Shown: in pieces, positions 42,822 through 53,116 of the stretch
Numbering within the stretch: position 1 is the stretch's first letter
How the letters are laid out: every line of letters starts with the position of its first letter
Origin: Diaporthe sp. PMI_573
Taxonomy: Eukaryota; Ascomycota; Sordariomycetes; Diaporthales; Diaporthaceae
Reading direction: 5' to 3'
DNA: 64,000 nt
Assembly: GCA_021399435.1 (NCBI GenBank)
Contig: JAJTUP010000079.1
Location: 62,001 to 126,000 of the forward strand
Position numbers and translations under genes: made by a program
The notes under the pieces: model-generated
Told to the model about the DNA's origin: nothing
What the model saw: only the letters and a program-made list of their open reading frames with translations
Databases searched by the model: none

Positions 42822-45800
42822 AGGACCAGACAAGAAAGAAGCATCCATGTCGCTTCAAAGCCCCATGGGCTCTGCGAGAAAAGACCGCATTCACACCAGA
42901 TGGCCTGCTCCACATCAAACGCAACCACAGCCGAATTAACAACTATAACAAGGCCCTGGCCGTTGCGTTGCGCCACAACCACGACGTTCGACTCCTCGTA
43001 ACGAACGCGGCGAGCCTAGCCATGTGCTATTACGCCAGTAACTACGCGACGAAGCTTGATACGCCGTTATGGAAACGAGCGGCGCTCATGAAGACCGTGA
43101 GAGAAGGGATGTCCGCGGACGTCGGCGGCCAAGAGCAGATGGGGCACGAGGAGGGCGGAACCCAGAGGGCCGCGCAGGTAAACAATAAAGCTAGGCAGTT
43201 TCTCGCTCGAACGGCAAACCAGATCTTCACCAGCAGGGAGCTATCAGCCGTGGAAGTGTGCAGCAGGCTCCTAGGCCATCCGAACCACTACTCCAGCGTG
43301 GAGAGATGGCAGAACATCCACCTTAACACACTATACTGGGCAGTCTTCAGGAGGTGGCCGGGTCTACAGGCAGCCGCTGGCTCGGAGATCCGGCTGCGGG
43401 AGGCCCCAGAGACGATCAGCATAGCGCAGTCTGGTGTACGGCTTCCACTGCTGGAGGCGTACGTCTGTCGTGGGCCTCTGTTACAGGACCTCTGCTTCTA
43501 CGACTATGCCACTATGATCCAGGTGCGGAGGGTCGGGAAGTGGACCAATTTAGACAAGCTACAGTATCTCCCATTTGGCCAAGACCTTGTCGACCGAGAG
43601 AGATGGACCCAAGAGCTCCTGAAGGGGGGTGGGTGAGCAATACGTGCCGGTCCTCACCGGCCCATTCAACCACGACCTGGATAAGCTAAATCCAGGATAT
43701 TATCAACGGTAAGGGTGGAGGACAGAGAAGCCATCGCCAAGAGCTAACGGAATACAGGACCCCGGTGCTCCTCTTAGCACTGTTTGTACCCTGGCAACGC
43801 TTCACCCGTCGGGACAAGCTCAATGGCCATCGCTATGCCTCGGACGATTTCCCCTCAGCTAAAGGCGTGTGGCAGGAGCTATCGGAAACCATTCCCGACC
43901 GCGTGAAAGGGATCGTTGACAACATTAAGCTTCTGCACAAAAGCGCTGAAGATGCCAAGAAAGACGCGGCTTTGTGGGCTAGCATCAGCGAAGGCGACGA
44001 GGAGAAAGAGCACGACCCACCGGAGGAAGGTATAGGCCCTGGTACGACGTGGCGACCGCAGAACACAGACATGAGGTACGCATTCCATGACGCAGTGTAT
44101 ATCCTACACGGCGGTCAGGGTATTGCCAAAGACTCCCCCGCACTGGCAAGGCTGCTACAGGCGCTGGAGAGAGCCAGCTTCTCGGACCCCGGGCCGGACC
44201 CGTGCGGTGCGGACACGCGGTCCGCACACCAATCGGCAGTAAGCGCACTGACGAAGCCAGAGATTGGCATGGTACGGGCGGCGCAGTTGCGGCTTCACAA
44301 AGCAAGAGTGCTAGCCATCGAAGGGGACGATGAAGACGGTGAGGGCCCGAACGGCGACGACGATGCCGGCTTCGGTGACGGCAACGACCATCATTTGTTC
44401 CCACCCGTCCCGGCGCCGCTCAACCCAAGCCCCACCCAGGCCCATACCTGGGTGGATATCGCACCGGGTAGTAGTTTCTTCCAGGTGGGGGAGATGATAG
44501 GCAAACATAGAACGCTGAACCGCATGCAGAAAATCGCCCTCGGTCTGATCTGCGAGGCGATGGATAGAGCCGAGGAAGCGCCGGATAAAACCACTGACGA
44601 TGACGGAGGGCACAGGACGGGCGGGCCGCGGCAGACCCAACATCTCCAATACATAGGCGGCAGCGGTGGCACCGGGAAGTCCTGGCTCATCGACACGCTA
44701 AAAGAAGTATTGGCGGCGAAGGGCGCGTCGAAGCGCATCGTCATCACAGCTACGTCTGGGACGGCAGCGGCTGGGATCGGGGGCAACACCATCCACTCCG
44801 CGCTAGGGCTCACCTTCAATGACCAGGACGGAGGCGACATGGAGAGCCCACCACCAGCGAACCTGGAGAGGCACCGGCAACGTTGGAGAAGGCGTGACGC
44901 CCTCGTGGTGGACGAAGTGAGTATGCTGGGCCTCAAGACGCTCTATGAGCTGGACCACAAGCTGCGGGCGCTGCGAGGCTTCCCGGACAGGCCATTTGGT
45001 GGAATGCCGGTGGTGGTTTTCACGGGCGACTTCCTGCAGTTCGGGCCAGTGTTCCAGAAGGGCTTGCTGAGCCACCTCGATTACGGCGACTGCGGCCAGG
45101 CACCACGGAACCTCTCGGAACGTGCAACGCAGAACCGATGGCATCAGCTCCAAGCTAAGAAGACATGGGAAATGTTTACCAGCGTCGTCATCCTGGAGGA
45201 GCAGAAGAGGGCCGAGGGCGACGAAGAACTGATCGGACTGCTGGACCGCATCCGGAAAGGCCAACAGACCGCTGCCGATCTCGACAAGCTAAACTCGCGA
45301 TACAACCGTGACAAGAAGCTTGATTTCACCGGCGGCAGGCGCGCGATCATCCCGCTCAACCGACACAGGTGGGACCTCACGCTCTGCGCAGCACTGGCAT
45401 TCGGTGAGGAACACGACAGGAAGGTGTCCCTGTTCTTGTCCGATCACCAGTGGAAGACTCGTCTGCCCACCGAGGAAGAGATGGAAGCCGCCCTGCTGGT
45501 CGGGGACGACGCGCAGCTCCCAATCCCGGGCATCCTCCCCTACGTCGAGGGCATGCCAGTCATAGTCAACCAGAACAAGTACCTGGGGCTTAAGGTGGTC
45601 AACGGGGCTGAGTTTACCGCCGCCGGCGTCGTCCCAAACGAAGAGGTAGAAGAACGAGTAATCAACGACCGGTTGTCCATCTTCCTCGGGCCGCCAAGCG
45701 GCATCCTTCTCAGATCGCAGGACACCGAGGGACTGGCGTTCCCGCACATACCGCCGGGCACCCTCATGCTAGGGGCAGAGACTGTGCAGCTGCATAAAGA

Positions 45801-46191
45801 AAAGCACGGCAGGCACATCTGCCCCCGACTTGCAGCCAGGCCAGACTTTAAGATGGGGTTGACGCGCACGGGACTGCCGTGCGCGCCGGGATTTGCGCTC
45901 ACTGACTATAAGGCGCAGGGGAGGACCCTAGAGAAGGTCCTTCTCGGGCTGTACGGGAGGAAAGAGACGCAGGGCGGCCAGGGCACGGACAAGTGCGACG
46001 TGCTCAGCCTGTACGTGCAGCTATCGCGGTGCAAACGGTTCGCGGACATACGGCTCATACAGCCGATCAAGAAAGAGCACTTCGAGCAGGCACGGATGCA
46101 TCCGGAGCTCGTCGAAGGGGTCAACCGACTGAAAGAGCTAGCAAAGCAGACGGTTGAGCGGTTTGAGGCCAGGCACGGGAAGCAGGGCTAG
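42822..46191 (+). pseudogene. Helitron helicase (Pif1-like), Rep domain missing, one frameshift
   Basis: Coding similarity begins about 42822 (CRFKAPWALREKTAFTPDGL). The first block runs to about 43630, where a G-rich run shifts the frame: a one-base change joins LLKGGG to EQYVPVLTGPFNHDL. An intron at 43709-43757 (49 bp, GAGCTAACGG branch) then leads to an open frame to 46191. The helicase has Walker A GGSGGTGKSW (44656), TATSGTAAAGIGG, Walker B VVDEVSMLG, GDFLQFGPV, and the late motifs FALTDYKAQGRT and LYVQLSRC. It would unwind DNA during rolling-circle transposition. The HUH endonuclease (Rep) half is absent, so the unit cannot be autonomous. The 808-codon helicase part itself is intact. 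This is the longest Helitron gene in the window. Confidence 0.88.
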
Positions 46192-46273
46192 TGTGACGGA
46201 AGCGTCTAGCATAGGCGCTGCATCAGAGGGTAAAGGGGATCCTCTCTAAACGGACCAATCAGGTTCATCAAAA

Positions 46274-46473
46274 ACTCGTAGCCAATCATTCGCAACCAAT
46301 CAGAAGGCGGCTTGGCCACTGGATCAAGAGGGGCAAGGCCGCGGGGATAAGAAAGACCTTCCTAACGGAAGGCACTCGTAGCCAATCATTCGCAACCAAT
46401 CAGAAGGCGGCTTGGCCACTGGATCAAGAGGGGCAAGGCCGCGGGGATAAGAAAGACCTTCCTAACGGAAGGC
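46274..46473. repeat. Perfect tandem duplication, 2 x 100 bp
   Basis: Units 46274-46373 and 46374-46473 read identically as far as I can see. Each ends in a hairpin, CCTTCC-TAAC-GGAAGG. They begin 82 bp after the helicase stop codon. A terminal hairpin is expected near a Helitron 3' end, but I see no CTRR tetranucleotide directly after it. Confidence 0.9.
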
Positions 46474-46978
46474 ATTGGCGTGGTTGAAAATTTCATCGCC
46501 CACATAGCCTCCTCGTCCAAACCGTTCAAGCTCCTCGTTGTCCACTGCTGGTTCGCCGCCGGCGGAGAGAAGAATCTGATGCCGTGTCTTGACATAATAT
46601 CATCTGTTAGGAAACAAACAAATATGCTTTCCCCTTTCCAGTCAAAGTCTCTAGCATAGAAACAAAGCGAGCCGGACAAAAATGCCGCTAAAAAGGAAGG
46701 AACCAAGTGCCCATGTCAAAAGGACAATCGCTTCAAATTCCACAAATAGGATCCTATTGACTGCCAAACATTAAAATAGAAATCGGATATTCGCACAAAA
46801 AAAAAAAAAACGGATGCCGCACGAGATTTTGTAATTTTTTTTTTATATTTGGTTTTTCACTTTTTAACCTTTATTTGTAATCGTTGCGGCCCGTGACATC
46901 AGTAGTGCAGCTGCATAATTATCATCAGCGCACTTTCAATAACGCGAAATTTGGAAAAGACCCCCAAGCGCAGCTTGT
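46474..46978. other. AT-rich spacer with long A and T runs
   Basis: No gene. It contains an A-run near 46797-46810 inside the motif pair shared with 3588-3621, and a T-run near 46840. Confidence 0.5.
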
Positions 46979-47130
46979 GTGATACATGACATTGAGCCTT
47001 TACAGTTCTCAGATATTGCCTACCCCCTAACAGTTCTCACTAAAGAAGGAGTATCGTTCACCTGGACCCAGGACTGCGAAACAGCATTCCAAGAGCTCAA
47101 ACGGCTTCTAATCAGCGCTCCCGGTTGGTT
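46979..47130 (+). pseudogene. Ty3/gypsy polymerase fragment
   Basis: About 45 codons match the junction of reverse transcriptase and RNase H in Ty3/gypsy elements: SDIAYPLTVLTKEGVSFTWT, then CETAFQELKRLLISAP. The pattern 'PL..L.K....F.W...C..AF..LK..L..AP' is diagnostic. Similarity stops at SAP, where unrelated sequence with a GGGGCCAAGGCCCC palindrome begins. No LTRs are visible. It is a dead scrap. Confidence 0.8.
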
Positions 47131-47139
47131 CATTTGGGG

Positions 47140-49400
47140 GCCAAGGCCCCGCTCGCTCGAATAACTCAAATGCCTTATTGAAATATTCTATCCTCGGTAT
47201 AAGTATGGGGCCATGAATGATAGCTGAAAACCTCAGTGGATAAGGTGCCGTATTCAACTTTATTTCAATTTAATTTCACTCTAAAGGCCCGAGCCTGTAA
47301 AGCAAAGCGCAATGCATGTTCGTCTGTCACATACCACGCAGCCCATGGATGCCATTAGTCCTGGCAAGAGCCACGAGGCAAAGAATGAAATTAGCATACA
47401 TTATATGCACCGCGTTTAAATCGCGCTAGAAGGCAGCCTAGTCGTCTTGAACTATGTATAGGCTGTCCACCCACAGATACCTTTCGCCCAAGGATTGGGT
47501 AACGTTTTCCAAGACCTCCGCGCCATTCGCGATGGCGGCGGACGGATTAGGTGGCAAAGCCCTTGCGAAAAGACCTGGATTGCCCCCTGGGAACGCCTAC
47601 CGAACAAATACCCACCGTGCATGAGCTGCCACTGGAGGGCCTGGATGCCCTTACTCGACAGAATAGATGAGGGTATAGCCGAGATTGGGGATCTTCGGGA
47701 TCTATGGGATCCTTCCTTGGATATTCAATCAAGTCACGCAATCTCGCACGCAAGAGGGAAATTGACCCTCACACATATGGTTCTTGAGACTAGGTTTCCC
47801 GAAAGTCTATATCGCGGTAAATTCAACATGTAGGGCTCTCATTCGACCTTGCACATCCTGGTGGTATGCGCCGCTGTAATCCAGGGTGGCTGCCAGGGCG
47901 GTTTAAGTACTGCCGTGTAAATTAGTTATTGGTCTTCCGATTTCTAAGATTAACGCTTCTATTTTAGCGATTTAAGTGCTAAGTTCAAGAAACGGGGACT
48001 TTTGCAGCTATTTATAATTTAGCTTTTGCATTCCTAAATCAAGCCAAAGGTTTCGAGATTGGATATAAATGTGGTTTAGCAGATGTGCTTAGGCCGCTTG
48101 CTGTTATATCAACAATTGTAATAAAATATGGATCAAGAAGCAGGTCGGAGCTCTGCTGACAAGAGAGTGGTCAAGGCTGGTGACGAAGACCCCTGGTTAC
48201 TTGCACCTGGAAGGACACGCGCACAAAGGCTAACCCGACTATTGGTGGCCACTTAAAGTGGTCTTGTTTATTGCACTGGTAATTCGAGCTTATGTTGATG
48301 TAAGATAAATTTAGGTCGACCTGCCTAGATGTCTTAGACAAAGGTGTTAATCTCTCTATGATTTCATCCTTCGAACTTTAATTATAACATAAAGAAGACA
48401 AGAGGGTTTTCCAACCCAACTAAGGGCTTTTTGAATCGGCGTAGGGGTGTTATGAAGAAAGCAAACATGCTATCCAAGCTAACCGGTGCGTACATGGCCG
48501 TCTTTGTGCGAATATAACGGCGAGACTTGTATCTACGAATCCGACAAACATTTCTCTCTTATCCTCAACAACGTTTGGGCTGGACACCGTTTCGGGCCCG
48601 ATGATTTTAAGACAGTTGCCGACAGGGCAACTACTTGGTATGAGCACCATGACAAAGTGCCCAGTTATAAACCAAATCTCGTTCCACATATCTTATCTAC
48701 GTCATCGTCCACAAGCCAACCAGAAGAAGAGCTGCCAGTTGTAACCCTGGGCAGCTTGTTTGGCTCTGCTTCCCCATTAGCTGTGGCTACAGCTAATCTT
48801 GCCGCCAAAACCAAATCAACAATATCTGTCGGGCGTGGTCCTTCTGGCAGTGACGGCATCTGTATCGTTTGCTTTCTTGGGGTCAGGGCGGCCGAGGATG
48901 ACGAACTGTTGCCAAACGAAGGCATCGTTAGATTTGGTGGCGCCATCTTTTTAACAATAACTTCAATGAAGAGAGAATGTAACTACAGAGAGTACGTTGA
49001 GCTGTTCAGCCAGCAGAGTTTGTACAACCCCGCCGGGGGGCCACGTGTGGAGTGGCCCAAATGGGGGGGGGGGGGCGTGGACCGTATGGGGCTACGTTGA
49101 CTTAACCTGTTCAAACCCTTTTTCTTCCCTTGCTTTGAGACTACTTCGACTTTTCTTCCCCGGGGTTCTTGGCGGATTTGTCGCTGGGGATTCGACCTGG
49201 CTGAAGTGTGAATCGTGCAGTTGGCGACAGGACGGAGTTATTCACACGCAGAGTACAAGTCGGAAGGAACCGCTATACCGATGGAGATGACAAAAGGAGC
49301 ATTTACATTGACAACTCGTTGTGTGCGCATTCAGGAAAAGGTTTGGGGCTTGTTTTGAGCTCAACGTTGGAGAATGAGGGTAGGTTGCACCACCGACACT
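47140..49400. other. Decayed region without a supported gene
   Basis: A frame at 47495-47833 and one at about 48486-49090 have protein-like composition (the second with CEYNGETCIYESDKHFSLIL and WYEHHDKVPSYKPN), but neither has a recognised domain, and the second lacks an early ATG. A G-run at about 49065-49075 and a T-rich low-GC segment at 47930-48450 interrupt the region. Confidence 0.35.
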
Positions 49401-49424
49401 GGTTGTCAAGGCCAAGGTACACCT

Positions 49425-49690
49425 TACAAGTTGGTATACTGAGGGCGGCATCCCCGACGACTGGGTCATCGAGACAAGCCCAATAGATAGACAAACGATA
49501 AAATTGCTTTATCGTAGATTAAGCATTTTGATAAATGCACTACACCACGCAAGAAGGGTGTCTACCGGCTGTTGATTCTTGACGGCCATAGAAGCCATCA
49601 TTCTACAGATTTTGAGAGATTTTGCAAGGAGAATACGATTATCACCCTTTAAATGCCTCCTCATTCATCTCACCTACTTCAGCCAATGGT
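49425..49690 (+). pseudogene. Degenerate pogo/Fot1 transposase fragment
   Basis: In shifting frames the plus strand spells pieces of a DDE_1 domain: GGIPDDWVIETSP, then YRLLILDGHRSHHSTDFERF and CKENTIITL, an in-frame stop, and MPPHSSHLLQP. These parallel GFPADWVIKPTP, MLILDGHESH and MPPHSSHLLQP of the intact element at 23.4-25.8 kb, but are clearly diverged, so this is an older relative. The TIRs and N-terminal half are not found. Confidence 0.75.
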
Positions 49691-49699
49691 CCTAGAAAT

Positions 49700-50265
49700 T
49701 GTCTGTACGGCAATGCCGTCGTCTTTGCTATCGCCAGCACCTCCACCGCCTTCTTCTGCTCCACGCTCTTGCTCCCCTCCGGCTCGCAACATTGAACCAG
49801 CCCCCGACATCATCCTCTCAGCCTCCCCAGCCTTGATATCCTGGTCTCGATTCGACGGCACAATCTAATATGTTGGGAAGAAACTGAATAGCGTCAACCA
49901 GGCGCCCACGCCCTGCTAGTTGAAATGTAATATTCGCTACTTAAGCGCCTCGCGGACCGCACTGTTCTAGGAGGGGTGACGGAAGACTCCGAAGAACCCC
50001 TGATCGACGCACCATCCAGTTACCGATTTTGGGCTGTTTTACCTGCAGAATTTCTTGCAGCTCAAGTCGCGCTTCTTGGCAGGACGCGACGCGCCAAAAT
50101 GTCCGGACCACATGCCCAGCCTTTGTTGGAGTCCACAGCAGAAGCTACCTGTGAGGATCGACTCTTAGCCATTTTAAAGGCTACACATTATCTGAGCGCA
50201 CGAAAGAAACGCGATCATGGATTTGGCGCTTTGGCTACGATATCCAGAACGGGACGGGAAAGAAG
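49700..50265. other. Left flank of the LINE copy
   Basis: A frame at about 49976-50395 overlaps the LINE ORF1 start in another frame and may hold its N-terminus after a frameshift, but this is uncertain. No other gene. Confidence 0.35.
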
Positions 50266-51474
50266 ATGGGTCTGCCGAGCTTGTATCAAGCAGAACCGCC
50301 CGCAGCCGACTTCTATAAAGTCAGTCGCTATTCATCGGTTACCTCGGCGACCCCGAAACCCCCGAAGGAAGACCTACGGGTGCTCATTGCACTAGACACA
50401 GATGAAGGCCGCGGCGGTACACCACGGCGCGAACCATTCGAAGTACGCTCGCTTATCTGTAAGGAGTTTAATCTCCGGCTCGCAGATGTACCAGACGTCA
50501 GGCCCACGCCAACTGGGTACGCCGTTCGGACTGCCTCCCCAGCAGTCCGGGACGGGCTCCTCAGCCCGGAGCCTCTTCAGAAGCTCCAATCCCTTCTTGG
50601 GGCGGCTAGGGTCGGCAGGCCTGAAAAATGGTTCAATTATGCAGTGCCAGAGGTACCGTGGACATTCCGAGGGCTCCTGGCCCCAGGTGAGATCGTGAAT
50701 ACAGCAGACCATATCGTGGAGGAGGTCGAGGCACAGACGGGAAAACTGCCGGCCCACTGTAAGCCCTCCAGGAATGGGCCAGACCCGGCCACAGGAAGGG
50801 GGACCTGGATCATCTCATTCCTGGAGCCAGTCCGGTCATTCCGGCTCTTCAGCTCCAGCGGTTTCGCAAGGCTGATTGATAAGAAGCCTAAGATTGAGCA
50901 TCACCAAGCAGGCTGCCAGGGGTACTGCAACCCGCGCAGATGCATGCGAGCACCACGCTGCCAACACTGCGGGGGTAGGCTGGATGACCACCCAGCTGGG
51001 CCTTGTACCCAACCGCCGCGGTGTGCAAATTGCCATGGGCCATTCGAAGCAGGCCACGAATACTGTCCGGCAAAACCCCGGATGGAAGGGGGCAGACTAA
51101 CCCCCCCATCAAAGAAGAAGCTGAAAGCAATCCGCCGGGCTGGAGGCCGCCGCTATGACGAGGCCAATAAACCACGGGAGACCCCTCCCACGGATGAGAT
51201 GGAAATCACGGTAGCTACCACAGCACCCCCCGCCACCGTCACGAGGAAGCGCGCCCACAGCACCACGTCGACAAACACTGGCTCCAGCCCTTCCCACACA
51301 CCATCAGAGACGGGAGCCCCTACTGCCTCTGCGCCGCTGCCTCAGCGCACAGGCGAGCGCCCAGGTCGCCGCCAGGCGGCAAGCCAGGGCACATACAATG
51401 AACAACAGCTATTCAACGAGACGCGCTACGGCCTGCTCAACGATAATGCCCCCGCCCCAAACTCTCATGCATAG
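50266..51474 (+). CDS. LINE ORF1 (zinc-knuckle nucleic-acid-binding protein)
   Basis: An open frame of 402 aa from ATG, though the native start may be further upstream. About residues 30-140 form the N-terminal RNA-binding-like part (EDLRVLIALDTDEG, FEVRSLICKEFNLRLADVPD). Residues about 220-275 hold clustered zinc knuckles (CQGYCNPRRCMRAPRCQHC, GPCTQPPRCANC, HEYCPAKP). The tail is Thr/Pro/Ala-rich and basic. Such ORF1 proteins coat element RNA and help assemble the retrotransposition particle. The frame is intact here, while the other copy is shifted at a homopolymer. It overlaps ORF2 by about 75 bp. Confidence 0.85.
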   Translation: MGLPSLYQAEPPAADFYKVSRYSSVTSATPKPPKEDLRVLIALDTDEGRGGTPRREPFEVRSLICKEFNLRLADVPDVRPTPTGYAVRTASPAVRDGLLSPEPLQKLQSLLGAARVGRPEKWFNYAVPEVPWTFRGLLAPGEIVNTADHIVEEVEAQTGKLPAHCKPSRNGPDPATGRGTWIISFLEPVRSFRLFSSSGFARLIDKKPKIEHHQAGCQGYCNPRRCMRAPRCQHCGGRLDDHPAGPCTQPPRCANCHGPFEAGHEYCPAKPRMEGGRLTPPSKKKLKAIRRAGGRRYDEANKPRETPPTDEMEITVATTAPPATVTRKRAHSTTSTNTGSSPSHTPSETGAPTASAPLPQRTGERPGRRQAASQGTYNEQQLFNETRYGLLNDNAPAPNSHA

Positions 51475-51865
51475 AGCTAAGCCACGTGGGAATCAACCTG
51501 GACAGAAGAGAGACCTCGCCATTGCCTGGTGTAATGTTGGGAGGGTGTCTCAAGCGCACATCTCTTTACTTCAGCACTGCTTCGATGAGGATATAGATAT
51601 AATACAGGTCCAAGAGCCATGGGTGGGCTGGCCCACCAGAACACAGAATCACCCAGGCTATGAATCCTATGCTCCACTTGACTTCTGGGAACAGGAGGAT
51701 GTGGAGTCCCGCCCGCGAGTTACGACCTATATTCGGAAGGGAAACAGGCTCAAGGTGGAACAACGACGCCCCATCTACTCCAAACAGTCTGTGGGAGACG
51801 TGTATGACGAGGGAGCATATTATGGAGGTCAGGTATTACTGCTTTACTATAATCATGGGTTGTAA
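51398..51865 (+). pseudogene. LINE ORF2, endonuclease N-terminus only
   Basis: About 155 codons in the frame after ORF1. The apurinic-type (EEP) endonuclease start is visible: LAIAWCNVGR, then HCFDEDIDIIQVQEPWVGW, where the Glu of QEPW is the usual metal-binding residue, and NHPGYESYAP. The full ORF2 protein, with endonuclease, reverse transcriptase and RNase H, exceeds 1000 aa. This one stops where the element is truncated, so it has no reverse transcriptase and is inactive. Confidence 0.8.
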
Positions 51866-51879
51866 GTGGAAATAAGGAT

Positions 51880-53110
51880 GTGAAAATCAGAGTAAACAAA
51901 ACAATTGCTCATTTGGAATAGTCTAATATGCTTTCTTTAAAAATGCTTAAGTGTCTCATAATTTGTATGGAGAAGTAATAGTGGTAGCAGGTTTTTCTAT
52001 TTCAAACATTACTACCTGTGACCAGGCAGTATCGCTAAGGTCCAGCTTGACCGGAAACATCAAATCTGTTGAGATAGCGCAGAATAATAGACGTATCAGT
52101 ACGGCTCATAAGATGTCTGTGGAGAGATACAAAAGATGGGGCGTGGAGTTCCTTACCGAGCACTGTGTCGCGGAACTGCTCGGCAAGCGAAGAAGACTCC
52201 GCCGTCTTTCAGGCCACGACGTTCTCACCTATAATTTTTCCGGCGGTGTGAAAGACCCTCGCATCGCGAGAGCGGTTGAGATAAGAAAGAGGGTTTGCAG
52301 TAAGCTGGTTTGGAGGAAAGGGCTGTATGAAGGAACTGGAATAGTAGTCATAGACGTGTCGACCATATTTGAGTCCAAGATGAAAGCCCATTGAGATGAG
52401 GCTCGAAGGCGAAGGTTCGCCTGGAGATGGTACTGTACTCAGCAAGGTGATTAGTTGAAAGACAAGGGGGGGCCCACATTCGAGGACCGAGGGGGGACGG
52501 GATAAAGGGATGAGGGTCATCTGTTGTGTGCAACGGTAAATCGCTCGTGATGTACATCTGGTCCATCTCGCTTGCGATCTGGAGCAGTATATGGGGCTCT
52601 AGACAGGCGTTGAAGTGAATGTGCAGGTGTGCACCCTTTGGTGCTCGCCTAGCCAGCTCAAAGACCTTCGTCCTATCAATCAGGGCTTTGTTCGCCAGGA
52701 AATGATCGCCAGCGAGTCTCGGATGGTCCTGCCCGGTGACGCTCTGCCGAGCAGGCTCCTTCGCGTAGATATAGTTTTCGTCATGACCCTTGAGCCCTTG
52801 AAGAATACGGTTTACGTGCTCTTCCTTGGACGACGCGTGGCTGGCGCATTTCCACTCAAAGCTAAGGGCAGCCTCGCACGTTTTTAAATAGGGACCAGGA
52901 CGGTGATCATCAAAGTCCTGAGGAAGTTGCAGTAGGCATGATGGGCGTGTTCGCGCTATGGACCTCGCCTAGCATGGTTCCAGTGCAATTATACGGTGTA
53001 ATAGAGAACGGTCTGTAAACGAGTACAAGCATGGCGTGAAATCGCGGCAGCACGAATGCCCCTGCCGCCCCCCGCCCGTCTGTTTCTCTTCCTCTCATCC
53101 GCTGCTCCCG
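51880..53110. other. Region right of the LINE copy
   Basis: No supported gene. A 147-codon frame at 51951-52394 is basic and helical but anonymous. The first 65 bases of it (51910-51974) resemble bases 34-92 of the window. Confidence 0.35.
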
Positions 53111-53116
53111 GTCGCC

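Larger units (their letters stand above)
50266..51870 (+). mobile_element. Tad-like LINE, partial (ORF1 and start of ORF2)
   Basis: ORF1 is followed by an overlapping ORF2 that breaks off within the endonuclease domain at about 51870. No reverse transcriptase, no A-tail. The 50553-51439 part is almost identical to the inverted fragment at 6774-7663, so both derive from a recently active family. The left edge is not defined. Confidence 0.85.

Noticed and set aside
46191..46490. Exact Helitron 3' terminus
   Set aside because: A hairpin exists, but no CTRR follows it within about 15 bases, so I do not call the element end.
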